A stretch of DNA of 32,856 nt from Akkermansia muciniphila (GCA_945879075.1 CAMCUY010000019.1:1-32856); one strand, 5' to 3'. Shown: positions 1 to 7,464, numbered from the stretch's first letter. The notes: generated from the letters alone by a model not told the origin. Numbers and translations: made by a program.

Positions 1-256
1 CAATTGACCGTCGGGGGATGTTCCGCCCACAAGGGGATTCTGGCGCCTCCATGCCGCTGGTCGATTGCGGAAGCCACTGGCTCGCCCCGCGGGAAGGAAC
101 GGCTGGCGCGGGTAGAGAGAATTCGTGACATCTGAGATCAAATGGATCAGGATTCTAGGGTTACTGGAGAATTTTAACCGTGCCCTAGGGTTTGAATGAT
201 GCGGTTAGAGAATCATTGTAACGCACCAAGGATTAACAAAATAACAGAAGAAAATC
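1..256. other. Leader region of the export lipoprotein gene; possible 3' end of an upstream gene
   Basis: No recognisable gene lies here. On the + strand, frame 1 is open from the window edge to a TGA at 133-135 and could be the last 44 codons of a gene that starts outside, but the residues match nothing I know and a second frame is also open to about 125, so this is weak. The last 120 bases are AT-richer than the surroundings and hold a direct repeat (listed separately), as expected for the promoter region of the gene at 257. Confidence 0.3.
155..192 (+). repeat. Direct repeat CTAGGGTT, two copies 30 bp apart
   Basis: CTAGGGTT occurs at 155-162 and again at 185-192, so the copies are 30 bp (about three helical turns) apart, and the second is part of the palindrome CCCTAGGG. 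The second copy ends 64 bp before the export lipoprotein start. A third copy sits at 18169-18176, upstream of the 3D-domain lipoprotein at 18264. The position fits a regulator-binding site, but no regulator is identified. Confidence 0.35.
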
Positions 257-982
257 ATGAAGACTGTAGCTAAAAACGAATCGGGCAGAGGAAGAAACTT
301 TATTGGAAATTCTCATGAGGCTGCCAATCGCCGGAGATTGTGGGAAGCCTCGGGTCGAGCATGGCGCCGCTTCCGAACGGGTATCCAATCCGGCCTGGCC
401 GGCGCGATGTCACTCTCTATGGTCCTTGTGTCCACGGGGTGTGGAGACATGAATCCGGCTCCGGCGGTGCCTGCCGAGGCATACAGCTCGAAGCCGAACG
501 CGACCCTTGCCGCGGGTGACGAGATCAAAGTCGCGTTCTCCGGAGCGCCTGAGTTGAACGTGCAGCAGAAAATTCAAGCGAACGGGAAAGTCAGTCTGCC
601 GACGATCGGTGATGTCAGCGCGGTCGGGAAGAGCATCACGGGCTTCCAGTCGGAACTGGCCTCGCGCTATCAGCCACATTTGCAGGATCCCGGGGTGACC
701 ATCTCGGTTGAGACGGCTGCCGCGGGGGTCTATGTCTCGGGAGAAGTCCTCCGGCCGGGAAAGATTCCGTTGGATCGTCCGATGACGGCTCTCGAATCGG
801 TGATGGAATGCGGCGGCTTCACCAAATTCGCGAATCCCAAACAGGTGATCGTCGTCAGAAACCAGGGGGGCAGGAGCCAACGATACGTGTTGAACATGAA
901 CGAAGCCCTCTACGGCGCGGATAGCAGCCCGTTCTATGTGAGGACTTACGACGTCATTTATGTGAAGCAAAGCAACTGGTGA
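257..982 (+). CDS. Polysaccharide biosynthesis/export lipoprotein (Wza-like)
   Basis: This is probably a short outer-membrane or periplasmic polysaccharide export protein. A basic stretch (WRRFR, about residues 36-40) and a hydrophobic stretch lead to a candidate lipobox ending STGC with Cys62. A Poly_export-like domain follows (about 75-150; it opens LAAGDEIKVAFSG), then one SLBB-like domain (about 157-240; VYVSGEVLRPGKI, ending DVIYVKQ). At 241 aa it is shorter than Wza (about 380 aa) and has only one SLBB repeat, like many short exporters of this family. The N-terminus before the signal is unusually long (about 40 residues), so the true start may be downstream. ATG257 is kept because an AGAAGA stretch lies just before it. 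No polysaccharide synthesis genes lie within the window. It converges with engB, 10 bp away. Confidence 0.82.
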   Translation: MKTVAKNESGRGRNFIGNSHEAANRRRLWEASGRAWRRFRTGIQSGLAGAMSLSMVLVSTGCGDMNPAPAVPAEAYSSKPNATLAAGDEIKVAFSGAPELNVQQKIQANGKVSLPTIGDVSAVGKSITGFQSELASRYQPHLQDPGVTISVETAAAGVYVSGEVLRPGKIPLDRPMTALESVMECGGFTKFANPKQVIVVRNQGGRSQRYVLNMNEALYGADSSPFYVRTYDVIYVKQSNW

Positions 983-992
983 TCGGGCTCGC

Positions 993-1616
993 TCACTCGG
1001 CGAGTGCCTGTTCGATCATCTTGAGGATTGCGATCCGGCCGGTCCGGCTTTTTGAGGAGCTGGTGATCACCGGCGGGATTCCGGCAAGCTCTTCGGGCAA
1101 GGTTTCAAGAAACGCCGTCACCGTCGCCTGGGTCTTGGCGGGAGATTGCTTGTCCTCCTTGGTGAAAACCAAGGCGAAGGGGACTTTGCATTCCAACAGC
1201 CAATTGACGAATGAGACGTCGATGGGCTGGGGCGTGAGGCGGGAGTCGATCAAGACGAACACCAGTCGGAGATTTTCGCGCTGTTCGAGATAGTCGCCGA
1301 CCGATTCGTTGAAATTGATTTTCTCACTTTTGGCGACTTTGGCGTAGCCGTATCCCGGCAAGTCCACGAGGCTCCAGGATTCGTTCATCACGAAGAAATT
1401 GAGAAGCTGGGTTTTTCCCGGAGTGGCGGACACTTTCGCGAGCGCGTCCTTGTTGGAAAGCATGTTGATCATCGACGACTTGCCGACGTTGGACCTGCCG
1501 ATGAAGGCGAATTCAGGGCGGTGCCAATCGGGTGCCGATTGAAGGTCGCGGGCACTCATGTTGAAGACGGCTGACTTGATTTGCATTGATTTGAAGGCGA
1601 GAACAGGGGCTCCCAC
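993..1616 (-). CDS. engB: Ribosome biogenesis GTP-binding protein EngB/YsxC
   Basis: Small TRAFAC GTPase needed for late assembly of the large ribosomal subunit. The G motifs are clear: G1 GRSNVGKSS (40-48), G2 with TPGKTQ (65-70), G3 DLPG (85-88), G4 TKED and G5 SSS near the C-terminus. The length, 207 aa, is normal. Two starts are possible. GTG at 1616 has a good ribosome site (GGAG, 5 nt away). ATG at 1586 gives MQIKSAVF, which lines up better with the N-termini of known EngB proteins but has no ribosome site. The GTG and its ribosome site lie inside an inverted repeat (see 1606-1631). The gene stands alone and converges with the export lipoprotein gene. Confidence 0.95.
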   Translation of the reverse strand: MGAPVLAFKSMQIKSAVFNMSARDLQSAPDWHRPEFAFIGRSNVGKSSMINMLSNKDALAKVSATPGKTQLLNFFVMNESWSLVDLPGYGYAKVAKSEKINFNESVGDYLEQRENLRLVFVLIDSRLTPQPIDVSFVNWLLECKVPFALVFTKEDKQSPAKTQATVTAFLETLPEELAGIPPVITSSSKSRTGRIAILKMIEQALAE

Positions 1617-1631
1617 GGGAGCTCCTTTTTT
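1606..1631 (+). terminator. Hairpin plus T-run overlapping the engB start
   Basis: GGGGCTCCC (1606-1614) pairs with GGGAGCTCC (1617-1625), with one G-T pair, and is followed by six T. Read on the + strand this looks like an intrinsic terminator, although the nearest + gene ends 620 bp upstream. Read on the - strand the same hairpin would bury the GGAG ribosome site and GTG start of engB. Which role is real cannot be told from sequence. Confidence 0.4.
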
Positions 1632-2129
1632 ATTTTACGGGATCGAGCCGGAAACCGCAGGCCCGGCGCCGATCTTCATTGGATCCCGGAATCACGTCGA
1701 GCCTGAGATTTGCGGCTGAAAGTCAGGGGATTCATGAAAATGATGTTTTCTCGGGAATGAAATTATAGCGCGGAGTGAATTCTGCTTCATCTGGGGCGGT
1801 TGATCAACCCAACTCACTGAAAAAATGAGGCTTCGCATTAGGAGTTCTCGCCTTTGGAACCGCCGTGACTCAAGTGCACGACGTTGCTCCGGCCATCGAT
1901 CCGGGCAGTGCCGCGTGGATGCTGACGTTCACGGCTTTGATTTTGTTCATGACGATGCCGGGTCTGGCCCTGTTTTACCGCTTGCCGAGGACACGGAGCG
2001 GCTGTTGCTCGATGAGGATGACTACAGTTTCATACTCTCGGGTATACTCAACCCGGTGCTCGACAGCATGCAAGGCCGGTGCGCCTCAAGCCATCTTGAG
2101 CGCATGCGTTCGTTGAAGCGCTTCAGGGT
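1632..2129. other. Gene-poor stretch holding the Amt remnant
   Basis: Apart from the Amt fragment, 1632-1816 shows no gene. From 1979 to 2129 a + frame is open and ends at TAG 2131-2133, but it does not continue Amt and I recognise no domain in it. It may be the remains of whatever deletion or insertion removed the rest of Amt. The adjoining exporter ATPase gene at 2130 is also damaged, so the whole stretch looks like a decaying locus. Confidence 0.5.
1817..1978 (+). pseudogene. Decayed 5' fragment of an ammonium transporter (Amt) gene
   Basis: Reading from CTG1817 gives L-K-K-stop, then GFALGVLAFGTAV, a typical Amt leader, and then a segment with DPGSAAWMLTFTALILF followed by MPGLALFY, the hallmark first transmembrane region of Amt/MEP ammonium channels. 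Homology stops abruptly at FY (1976-1978), where Amt proteins continue GGLVR. The expected ATG is CTG and codon 4 is TGA, so the fragment has lost its start, carries a stop and keeps only about 50 of roughly 450 codons. A GTG at 1865 opens an 83-codon frame, but it turns into non-Amt sequence after residue 38. The assignment rests on family recognition, not a search. Confidence 0.7.
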
Positions 2130-2711
2130 CTAGCAGGCGTTTCGCCGGGTCCACGAAGCGTCGTCGTGCAGTTCCAGACAGGCAGCGCCTGAGGTTCCGT
2201 CTGGTTTCGAGCCGCCGAAGAGGATGCAGGTGATGCCGCTGGCGTCCAGCAGGTCGAGCACCTTCCGGCTGTCGGCGTCGTTGAGTGCGGATTCGAGTTC
2301 GTCGATGAAGGCGAAGCGGGGTTTGGCGAGCAAGGTCTGTGCGATGGCCAACAGCTTTTCTTCATGGAACGAAAGCGAATCCTGCCAGTTCCGCGGGACG
2401 TCGGTCCTGCCGTCAGGCTTGAGCAGGCTGCCGAGTCCGAGTTTTTCAAGCAATTCCTGGATCTGGGCAGCGGTGATTTCCGCGGAAGAGTCGGCGGGAA
2501 CGAGCAGCTCGCGCAGGGTGCCGGGCGGCAGGTAAGGCTGCTCGGGAAGGAACGCGACTTGGTCTGATGGCGGTCGGTCGATGGTTCCCGTGCCGCACTC
2601 ATGAAGACCGGCCGCAGCCCGGAAAAGCGCAGCGCGTCCCGCGAGGTTGCTGCCGCAGACCCTCAGCTGGCTGCCGGGGTCGAGCCGTAGATTCAGGTCC
2701 TTGACGAGCAC
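2130..2711 (-). CDS. Degenerate ABC ATPase domain, 3' part of a frameshifted exporter gene
   Basis: 193 codons that continue the exporter gene upstream after a 1-nt frameshift near 2712. The fold order of an ABC ATPase is visible but the motifs are broken. The P-loop reads GSNLAGRAA (20-28), with Lys replaced by Arg26 and Ser/Thr by Ala27. The Q-loop reads LPEQPYLP, so the usual Gln has become Glu57. The signature is LSFHEE (113-118) in place of LSGGE/LSLGE. Walker B survives as FAFIDELESALND (133-145; D137, E138). The switch His is absent (ILFGGSKP). ATP hydrolysis seems unlikely. No stop codons have accumulated, so either decay is recent or a non-hydrolytic domain is kept. The M at 2711 is simply the first start codon in this frame, not a credible independent start. 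Confidence 0.65.
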   Translation of the reverse strand: MLVKDLNLRLDPGSQLRVCGSNLAGRAALFRAAAGLHECGTGTIDRPPSDQVAFLPEQPYLPPGTLRELLVPADSSAEITAAQIQELLEKLGLGSLLKPDGRTDVPRNWQDSLSFHEEKLLAIAQTLLAKPRFAFIDELESALNDADSRKVLDLLDASGITCILFGGSKPDGTSGAACLELHDDASWTRRNAC

Positions 2712-3823
2712 GGGGCGGCATCTGTCGGGAAAATGAAGGTCACGTTCTTGAACTCGAAATGACCGGCTTCGTGGGTGATGCCGATGCGGGTGACATTCCG
2801 CCGGGCGGCCAGCTTCTCCGTGGCCTCCACGTATTCATCGAGCCGGGAAATGACCGAAGCGTAAGAGGAGATCGCCTGGAACTGGGTGATGATTAGCGAG
2901 AAGGCTCCTAGCAGAGTCGCGAAGGCCATCGCCGATTGGCCGATGACTCCGAACTCGACTTCCCTGCGGATGAAGAGCGGAGCGACGATTAGCACCGGTA
3001 TCAACTGGATCAGGTAGTTGTAGCCGGAGGTGAAAAAACTCAGGTTGCGGTTCACGGCGATGATGTGCCGGAGATTTCCAACGAGTCCGTCGATGCGGCT
3101 TAGCAGGCGCTCGCGGATGTCCGCTTCCTTTCCGGAAAGCGCGATGCCGTCGGCGTTGGCGCGGGTGTGGATGAGCTCGGAGCGGAAGTTCGCCTCGCAG
3201 TCCGCCTGGCGGAAATGGAGCTGGATGAGCGGGCGGCCTAGCAGGATTGTGAGGGCCGAACCCGCGACGGCGTAGAGCACGGCGACCATGAACAGCTTCG
3301 GGCTGATGGTCCACAAGACGCCGGAAAACGACAGCACGGTCATTGTTCCGTTCAGGATCATCAGCAGGAACGAGAGCGTGGAGGTGGTGAGCTGCCGGAC
3401 GTCCTCGGTCATGCGCTGGTCCGGGTTGCTGACCGCGTCTTCTCCGGTTAGGTTTAGGTAGATCCGCTGGTCGATGTAAAGCGAGGTGACCCGGCGGGTC
3501 AGCCAGTCGCGCCATAACAGGCCGAGGCGCTCCTCGGTGAAGCGGAAGAGCACGCCGACGAGGGCCGAGCCCGCGAAGACCGCCACATACAACCACGCGA
3601 AGCGGACGAAGCCGCCGGAGTCGCGACTCTCGATGGACGACATGAAATACCGCCCGACATAGCTGTTCGCGACGTTCATCCCGTTGATGCCGACCATCAG
3701 CAGCAGCAGGGCGGCGAGTAGCCAGCGCGCCTTGCCGCCGGCGGGGGATTTCAGAAACCGCACCACCGCCAGTAGAAGACGGCGGTAGGTCTGGCGGCCG
3801 GGGGCGGTCTTTTGCTCACTCAT
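2693..3823 (-). CDS. ABC exporter membrane domain (ABC_membrane_2/YddA type), frameshifted
   Basis: Transmembrane half of a half-size ABC exporter of the YddA/ALD (ABC_membrane_2) type, possibly related to SbmA/BacA. After a short cytoplasmic N-terminus there are about six hydrophobic segments, and between them the family hallmark NPDQRMTEDVRQ. The protein reaches FKNVTFIFPTDAAP and then runs out of frame into CSSRT-stop. The ATPase sequence resumes in the next frame (VLVKDLNLRL), consistent with one missing G in GCCGCCCCGTG near 2712. The rejoined protein would be about 563 aa, the normal length for YddA. I chose ATG3823 (MSEQK) because it overlaps the end of the channel gene as ATGAGTGA, a common translational-coupling arrangement. 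A longer start at 3850 is less likely. The substrate is unknown. Confidence 0.72.
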   Translation of the reverse strand: MSEQKTAPGRQTYRRLLLAVVRFLKSPAGGKARWLLAALLLLMVGINGMNVANSYVGRYFMSSIESRDSGGFVRFAWLYVAVFAGSALVGVLFRFTEERLGLLWRDWLTRRVTSLYIDQRIYLNLTGEDAVSNPDQRMTEDVRQLTTSTLSFLLMILNGTMTVLSFSGVLWTISPKLFMVAVLYAVAGSALTILLGRPLIQLHFRQADCEANFRSELIHTRANADGIALSGKEADIRERLLSRIDGLVGNLRHIIAVNRNLSFFTSGYNYLIQLIPVLIVAPLFIRREVEFGVIGQSAMAFATLLGAFSLIITQFQAISSYASVISRLDEYVEATEKLAARRNVTRIGITHEAGHFEFKNVTFIFPTDAAPCSSRT

Positions 3824-4262
3824 GGGGACCGGGCCGGAACCTGAAATCATGCGCGTGCAAATGGTGGACGACGGTGAAGAGGACGCCCGTGCTCCAGCCG
3901 AACATGATCACTCCGGTGACGGCTTCCACCGCTCCCAGAATGCGCCACTCATGCGGCAGGACCACGTCGCCGTAGCCCACGGTGGAATAACTCGTCGCGG
4001 AATAATAAAACGACGTGGCGAAATCCGGGAAGCAGCCGTCGAGTTGATAGAACGCCGCCCACACCGTGATCTGGAGCAGGTGCAGCACCAGCAGGCCATA
4101 AACCACGCGGACGAGCAGCCAGAACGTCCGCGCGAGCTTGAAGCGGGAATCCTGCCGGGGCCACGAGCGGCCGAGCCAGCGGATGCCGAGAATCATCCCG
4201 ACGCCGTGAATCGCCACACAGGTGGAAACGAGCAGGAAGAGGAAAAGCAGCAGCTTGAGCAT
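3816..4262 (-). CDS. Two-TM potassium-type ion channel
   Basis: 148-aa inner-membrane protein of the ion_trans_2 (K+ channel) family. Hydrophobic segments lie at about 3-27, 48-70 and 107-134. The pore loop between the last two carries the canonical K+ selectivity filter TVGYGD (94-99), preceded by the pore helix region SFYYSATSYS. No cytoplasmic RCK/TrkA domain follows, since the protein ends soon after the last helix (HHLHAHDF). The extra N-terminal hydrophobic segment makes it a 3-TM variant. It starts 16 bp after the lipoprotein gene and its stop overlaps the exporter start, so the three genes are very likely one transcript. K+ selectivity follows from the filter; its physiological role is unknown. 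Confidence 0.85.
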   Translation of the reverse strand: MLKLLLFLFLLVSTCVAIHGVGMILGIRWLGRSWPRQDSRFKLARTFWLLVRVVYGLLVLHLLQITVWAAFYQLDGCFPDFATSFYYSATSYSTVGYGDVVLPHEWRILGAVEAVTGVIMFGWSTGVLFTVVHHLHAHDFRFRPGPHE

Positions 4263-4278
4263 CGGCGCGGTGGCGGCT

Positions 4279-4839
4279 TCAGTTTCCGCCGAAGAACGGC
4301 GCGAGCGCCTGGGCCACCGCGGCGTCGATCCGGGCGGCGCGGGTGCCGGAGGACGCGCTCTTGATCACGTCACCCTTGGAGAAGTTCCGATAGACGAGCT
4401 TATTGGTGCGGCTGTCGATCACGTCGATGATCACGCCGGCCTGGCGGAAATAATCCGGGCGCTGGTTCTCAAGCGCGCCGCGGGTGTGGGCGAGGTCGGA
4501 GATCCGGCCCGCGTCGCGGCCGTAGCCGAAGTCAGTCTCGTAGCTCGAAGTCATGCCGGGCTCCTGATAGATGACCATGTAGGCGACGACGAGGTCGGCA
4601 TTGGCATTGCCATAGGCCATGCCCTTGGAGGCGAACTGTTTGGAAATGGAGTTCTGAATCATCCCGTGGACCTGTTTTTCGGTGGCGCCGGTCACGGCCG
4701 GGCCGTTGGGGTCGCGCTGGATGAGGCGGGCGGAGGTGTAGCCCTTGCTGGTGCCCTTGGGCATTTCGACGCTCGTCGAGCAGCAGGCGAGGCCGAGTGC
4801 GGCGATGGCAATCAGGATGCGGGATGGTGTCTTGAACAT
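4279..4839 (-). CDS. DUF4136-like lipoprotein
   Basis: Predicted exported lipoprotein of about 186 aa. The start at 4839 gives a compact signal MFKTPSRILIAIAALGLAC with the lipid-attachment Cys at the AC/C junction; a start at 4860 would add seven residues. The mature part has features of DUF4136-type proteins: an ADLVVAYMV strand, then GVIIDVIDSRTNKLVYRNFSKG, and an RIDAAVAQAL helix near the C-terminus. DUF4136 proteins have no defined activity. It is the first gene of the lipoprotein/channel/exporter unit. The 244 bp upstream hold no gene, so its promoter is probably there. Confidence 0.72.
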   Translation of the reverse strand: MFKTPSRILIAIAALGLACCSTSVEMPKGTSKGYTSARLIQRDPNGPAVTGATEKQVHGMIQNSISKQFASKGMAYGNANADLVVAYMVIYQEPGMTSSYETDFGYGRDAGRISDLAHTRGALENQRPDYFRQAGVIIDVIDSRTNKLVYRNFSKGDVIKSASSGTRAARIDAAVAQALAPFFGGN

Positions 4840-5035
4840 GGCTGCGAGGTTGGTGGACATTTCTTAGGTGGCAAACGGATTGTCCGGAATGGTCCTCGCG
4901 TTTGGCGGACGGCATTCATCCTCGACGAAGCCCGGAGGAAGGGAGCGGCGTTGATCAAGGCGGGACGCCCGGTGGGAGGAGTCCTGTGGCGCTCTGTAAG
5001 CATTGGAGTCGTTGATGGGCGCGTGGCCTTTCTTC

Positions 5036-5063
5036 AGCAGCCAGACGCGGGCGTCTGGCTGCT
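5036..5063 (-). terminator. Perfect 13-bp hairpin downstream of DUF2950
   Basis: AGCAGCCAGACGC (5036-5048) and GCGTCTGGCTGCT (5051-5063) are exact inverted copies separated by GG. The hairpin lies 20 bp beyond the stop of the DUF2950 gene, where a terminator is expected, but no T-run follows on either strand. It may stop polymerase with help from Rho or protect the 3' end. Confidence 0.5.
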
Positions 5064-5083
5064 ATCCGCGGTGTTCCGGACGC

Positions 5084-6025
5084 TCACCACTCGTCTTCCG
5101 TGGGCTTCCACGAATCGTCGGGGTCGAAGAGTTCCATTTTCTGGAAAGCCGCGAGAGTGTCCGGGCCAAGATCCTTTTCGTAGACGATTCCCGTATGGCT
5201 GACGATGAAGGTCTTCACGCCGGTGACCTGGTAATCGGCAGGAGCGGCGGCAAGCGCGAAGCCGCCGATCATGGCACCCTTGATGACGAAATCGAGCTCG
5301 CCGAGAGGCGCGGCCGGACCTTGTCCCTTGAGCACTTTGAAATAGTAGCCGTGATAGGGTTGGGGTTTGTTTTTCTCCGAGTAGCCCTGTTCCAAAGCCT
5401 TGGCGACTCCCTCACCCACCGGGCCTTCCCATGTGTCATCGGTGCCCTTCCATGCCAAGCCGTCCTGTTTGCCCGGCGTGCTGATGATGCGCTGGGCATA
5501 CTGGTTGACGATGGCTCCGTCGTGTTTGTCGGCGGCGTATTCATGCTGCGCCTCGACGTAACCGCGGCAAATCGTGATGGCGTCCAACTCGTTGGTGCCG
5601 ATGCGGCGGTTCAGGATCTCCTCGCGCCCAGCCTCGGTGTCGAAGGACCACTTGCCGTCTTTTTTGACGATGGGAATGGGCAGCGGAAAGGCATCTTCGC
5701 CGACGGAGAGGATGGCTTGGTTTGGATTCTCCGGATCGATTTCAATCGCCTGCTTTTCCTTGGCCTTGGCGGCGAAAGCGACAGTCCGTTCCTTGTCCAT
5801 CACCGGGTCTTCGGAGGCTACGATGTCCTCGCTGTCAGGCCCGAGGATTTCTTTCAAAGCGGCCACCTGGAAGGATGCCGCCGCCTGGACCAGGCTTTCG
5901 GCGGCCTGCTGAGGCGTATCAAATTGTTTCTGGGTCGATGCCGCAACCTCGGGCGCGGCCTGCGAAATGAGGCAGAGAAGCCCGGAAGCGAGAATCGCGG
6001 GTATGGAATGTTTTGAAGGTTTCAT
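5084..6025 (-). CDS. DUF2950 family exported protein
   Basis: 313-aa protein with a signal peptide (MKPSKHSIPAILASGLLCLISQAA, cleavage probably after AQAA-like SQAA). It matches the DUF2950 pattern: an N-terminal helical part beginning FDTPQQAAESLVQAA, a central strand region with KWSFDTEAGREEILNRRIGTNELDAI, the segment YVEAQHEYA, and a C-terminal part with PYHGYYFKVLKGQGP and FIVSHTGIVYEKDLG. The function of the family is not known. It lies 53 bp after the DUF3300 gene on the same strand. DUF3300 and DUF2950 genes are often found side by side in proteobacteria and related groups, so the two probably work together in the envelope. Confidence 0.85.
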   Translation of the reverse strand: MKPSKHSIPAILASGLLCLISQAAPEVAASTQKQFDTPQQAAESLVQAAASFQVAALKEILGPDSEDIVASEDPVMDKERTVAFAAKAKEKQAIEIDPENPNQAILSVGEDAFPLPIPIVKKDGKWSFDTEAGREEILNRRIGTNELDAITICRGYVEAQHEYAADKHDGAIVNQYAQRIISTPGKQDGLAWKGTDDTWEGPVGEGVAKALEQGYSEKNKPQPYHGYYFKVLKGQGPAAPLGELDFVIKGAMIGGFALAAAPADYQVTGVKTFIVSHTGIVYEKDLGPDTLAAFQKMELFDPDDSWKPTEDEW

Positions 6026-6078
6026 GATGATAGATTTTGTTTCCGTTGAATTTTTCCTGATCGATCACTTGTGGGTTG

Positions 6079-7464
6079 TTATCGGCCTCTGCCTCTGCCT
6101 CCGCCTCCGCCGCCACGGCTACCACCGCCGCCGCCAGAGCTTCTCATGCTGCTGCTTCCCCTGGAGCTGCTGGCCCGCGCGGAACTTCCGCCGGAACTGC
6201 TGCCTCCGAAGGCGCTTCTAGTGGCGCTCGAGCCGGATGAGACGCTCCGGCCCCCAATGTTGCCGCTGCTCGGGCGGCTGCTGGGTTTTGTGCTGGGACG
6301 GGCTCCGCCGCTGACTCCGCCTGGCTTCGTTGCGCCACCGATTCCGCTTGGCTTAGTCGCGCCACCAATACCGCCAGCGCCGCCGGGCCTTCCAGCTCCA
6401 CCGATGCCGCCAACACCGCCGGGCTTTCCAGCTCCGCCAGCGCCACCGATGCCGCCAGCGCCACCGGGTCTTCCAGCGCCACCGACACCGCCGACACCGC
6501 CGGGTCTTCCGGCACCGCCCACACCACCAACAGCGCCGGGACGGGTTCCGCCGCCGACACCGCCGATGCCGCCGCGGCCATACGGGGCGCCACCGCGATG
6601 CGCGGGTTGATGCGCCCATTTTCCGCCATTGATGTTATTGATGTTGCCGGAATTCCTGACGTAGTTGTTGTTGACGTTGATATCGACGTCCCCGCCGCCC
6701 CAGCCGCAATTGTATCCCCAGCCGTTCCCCCATGCGGCTCCCAAAGCGATTCCCAATCCAAAGGCGAGTCCCGTTCCCGGCACATAGCCGGGATAGATAT
6801 AAGACGGATAGGGATAAACCGGCGGCCCATAAACCACGACCGGATCGTATGAGGGGACGTAAACCACCGTCGGATCGGCCTGTTGGATCACGATCACCTG
6901 TTCGCCTTCGACGACTTCGGTTCCGACCGTTTGCTGGGTGTTGCTCACCAACACATTCGTCCCCTGAGCCTTCGCGCGCATGCGCTGAACCGCGTCCATG
7001 ACGTCCGCAGGCTGCGCCAGAAACGCGTTCCCCAGTTCCGTGGTCCATTGGATGTTGCCGGCAAGGCGCTCGATCACATCGGGAACCGCCACCATCGACT
7101 GAATGCTGGGATCCCAGGGCTGCTGCTTCACGGCGTCGGCCAGCGCCTGGTCCTTCAGATCCTTGTTGCGCTCCATCCACTGCTGAAACTGGATGATTTC
7201 GAGCGGATAGGTGGAGGCCACCAGCGTTTGGCTCAACAATGGATCCGGATAGAGCGCGATGGGAGCGACCAGGGAGTCCAATTGATCATTGGGAAGCCTC
7301 CAAGCCTCCTGTGGCCCGGTATTTGTGGTGGTTGCGCCGCCTGCCGGGGCATTCTGACCCAGCAAGGTTGACGCGCCCGGAGCGAGGATGCCCAGCCACA
7401 GGATGGCAAGTGCGCCGCGGAAAGGTTGTGTCAAATTTTTGAATCGAAAGGATCGAGATTTCAT
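6079..7464 (-). CDS. DUF3300 family exported protein with glycine-rich tail
   Basis: 461 aa. Residues 1-36 form an exported signal with a basic start and a hydrophobic core ending LLGQ. Residues about 50-235 are DUF3300, with the family hallmarks LDSLVAPIALYPDPLLSQ, TYPLEIIQFQQWM, QPWDPSIQSMVAVPDV and VYVPSYDPVVVYG. A hydrophobic Gly/Ala/Trp region follows (about 235-260), then a tail of imperfect GGVGGAGRPGG units (about 290-400) and a Ser/Arg/Gly-rich end. The tail is basic, disordered and cell-wall- or matrix-like. Eight consecutive C residues precede the ATG on the coding strand. It is the first gene of a pair with DUF2950. The function is unknown. Confidence 0.87.
   Translation of the reverse strand: MKSRSFRFKNLTQPFRGALAILWLGILAPGASTLLGQNAPAGGATTTNTGPQEAWRLPNDQLDSLVAPIALYPDPLLSQTLVASTYPLEIIQFQQWMERNKDLKDQALADAVKQQPWDPSIQSMVAVPDVIERLAGNIQWTTELGNAFLAQPADVMDAVQRMRAKAQGTNVLVSNTQQTVGTEVVEGEQVIVIQQADPTVVYVPSYDPVVVYGPPVYPYPSYIYPGYVPGTGLAFGLGIALGAAWGNGWGYNCGWGGGDVDINVNNNYVRNSGNINNINGGKWAHQPAHRGGAPYGRGGIGGVGGGTRPGAVGGVGGAGRPGGVGGVGGAGRPGGAGGIGGAGGAGKPGGVGGIGGAGRPGGAGGIGGATKPSGIGGATKPGGVSGGARPSTKPSSRPSSGNIGGRSVSSGSSATRSAFGGSSSGGSSARASSSRGSSSMRSSGGGGGSRGGGGGGRGRGR
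6330..6600 (-). repeat. Tandem glycine-rich coding repeats in the DUF3300 gene
   Basis: An internal low-complexity tract encodes repeated blocks of the form GGVGGAGRPGG or GGIGGAGKPGG. At the DNA level the units are built of ACCGCC/CCGGGTCTTCC blocks about 27-45 bp long, not identical to one another. Such tracts can change length by slippage or recombination between strains. Confidence 0.7.

Noticed and set aside
2690..2730. Programmed -1 frameshift in the exporter gene
   Set aside because: There is no slippery heptamer and no downstream stem; a one-base loss is simpler.
4222..5202. 326-codon + strand frame
   Set aside because: Antisense of the DUF4136-like lipoprotein; the - strand frame has a lipobox and family motifs while the + frame has none.
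6071..6610. 180-codon + strand proline-rich frame
   Set aside because: It is the mirror of the glycine-rich tail of DUF3300, whose family motifs are clear; proline-rich shadows arise from GGC/GCC repeats.
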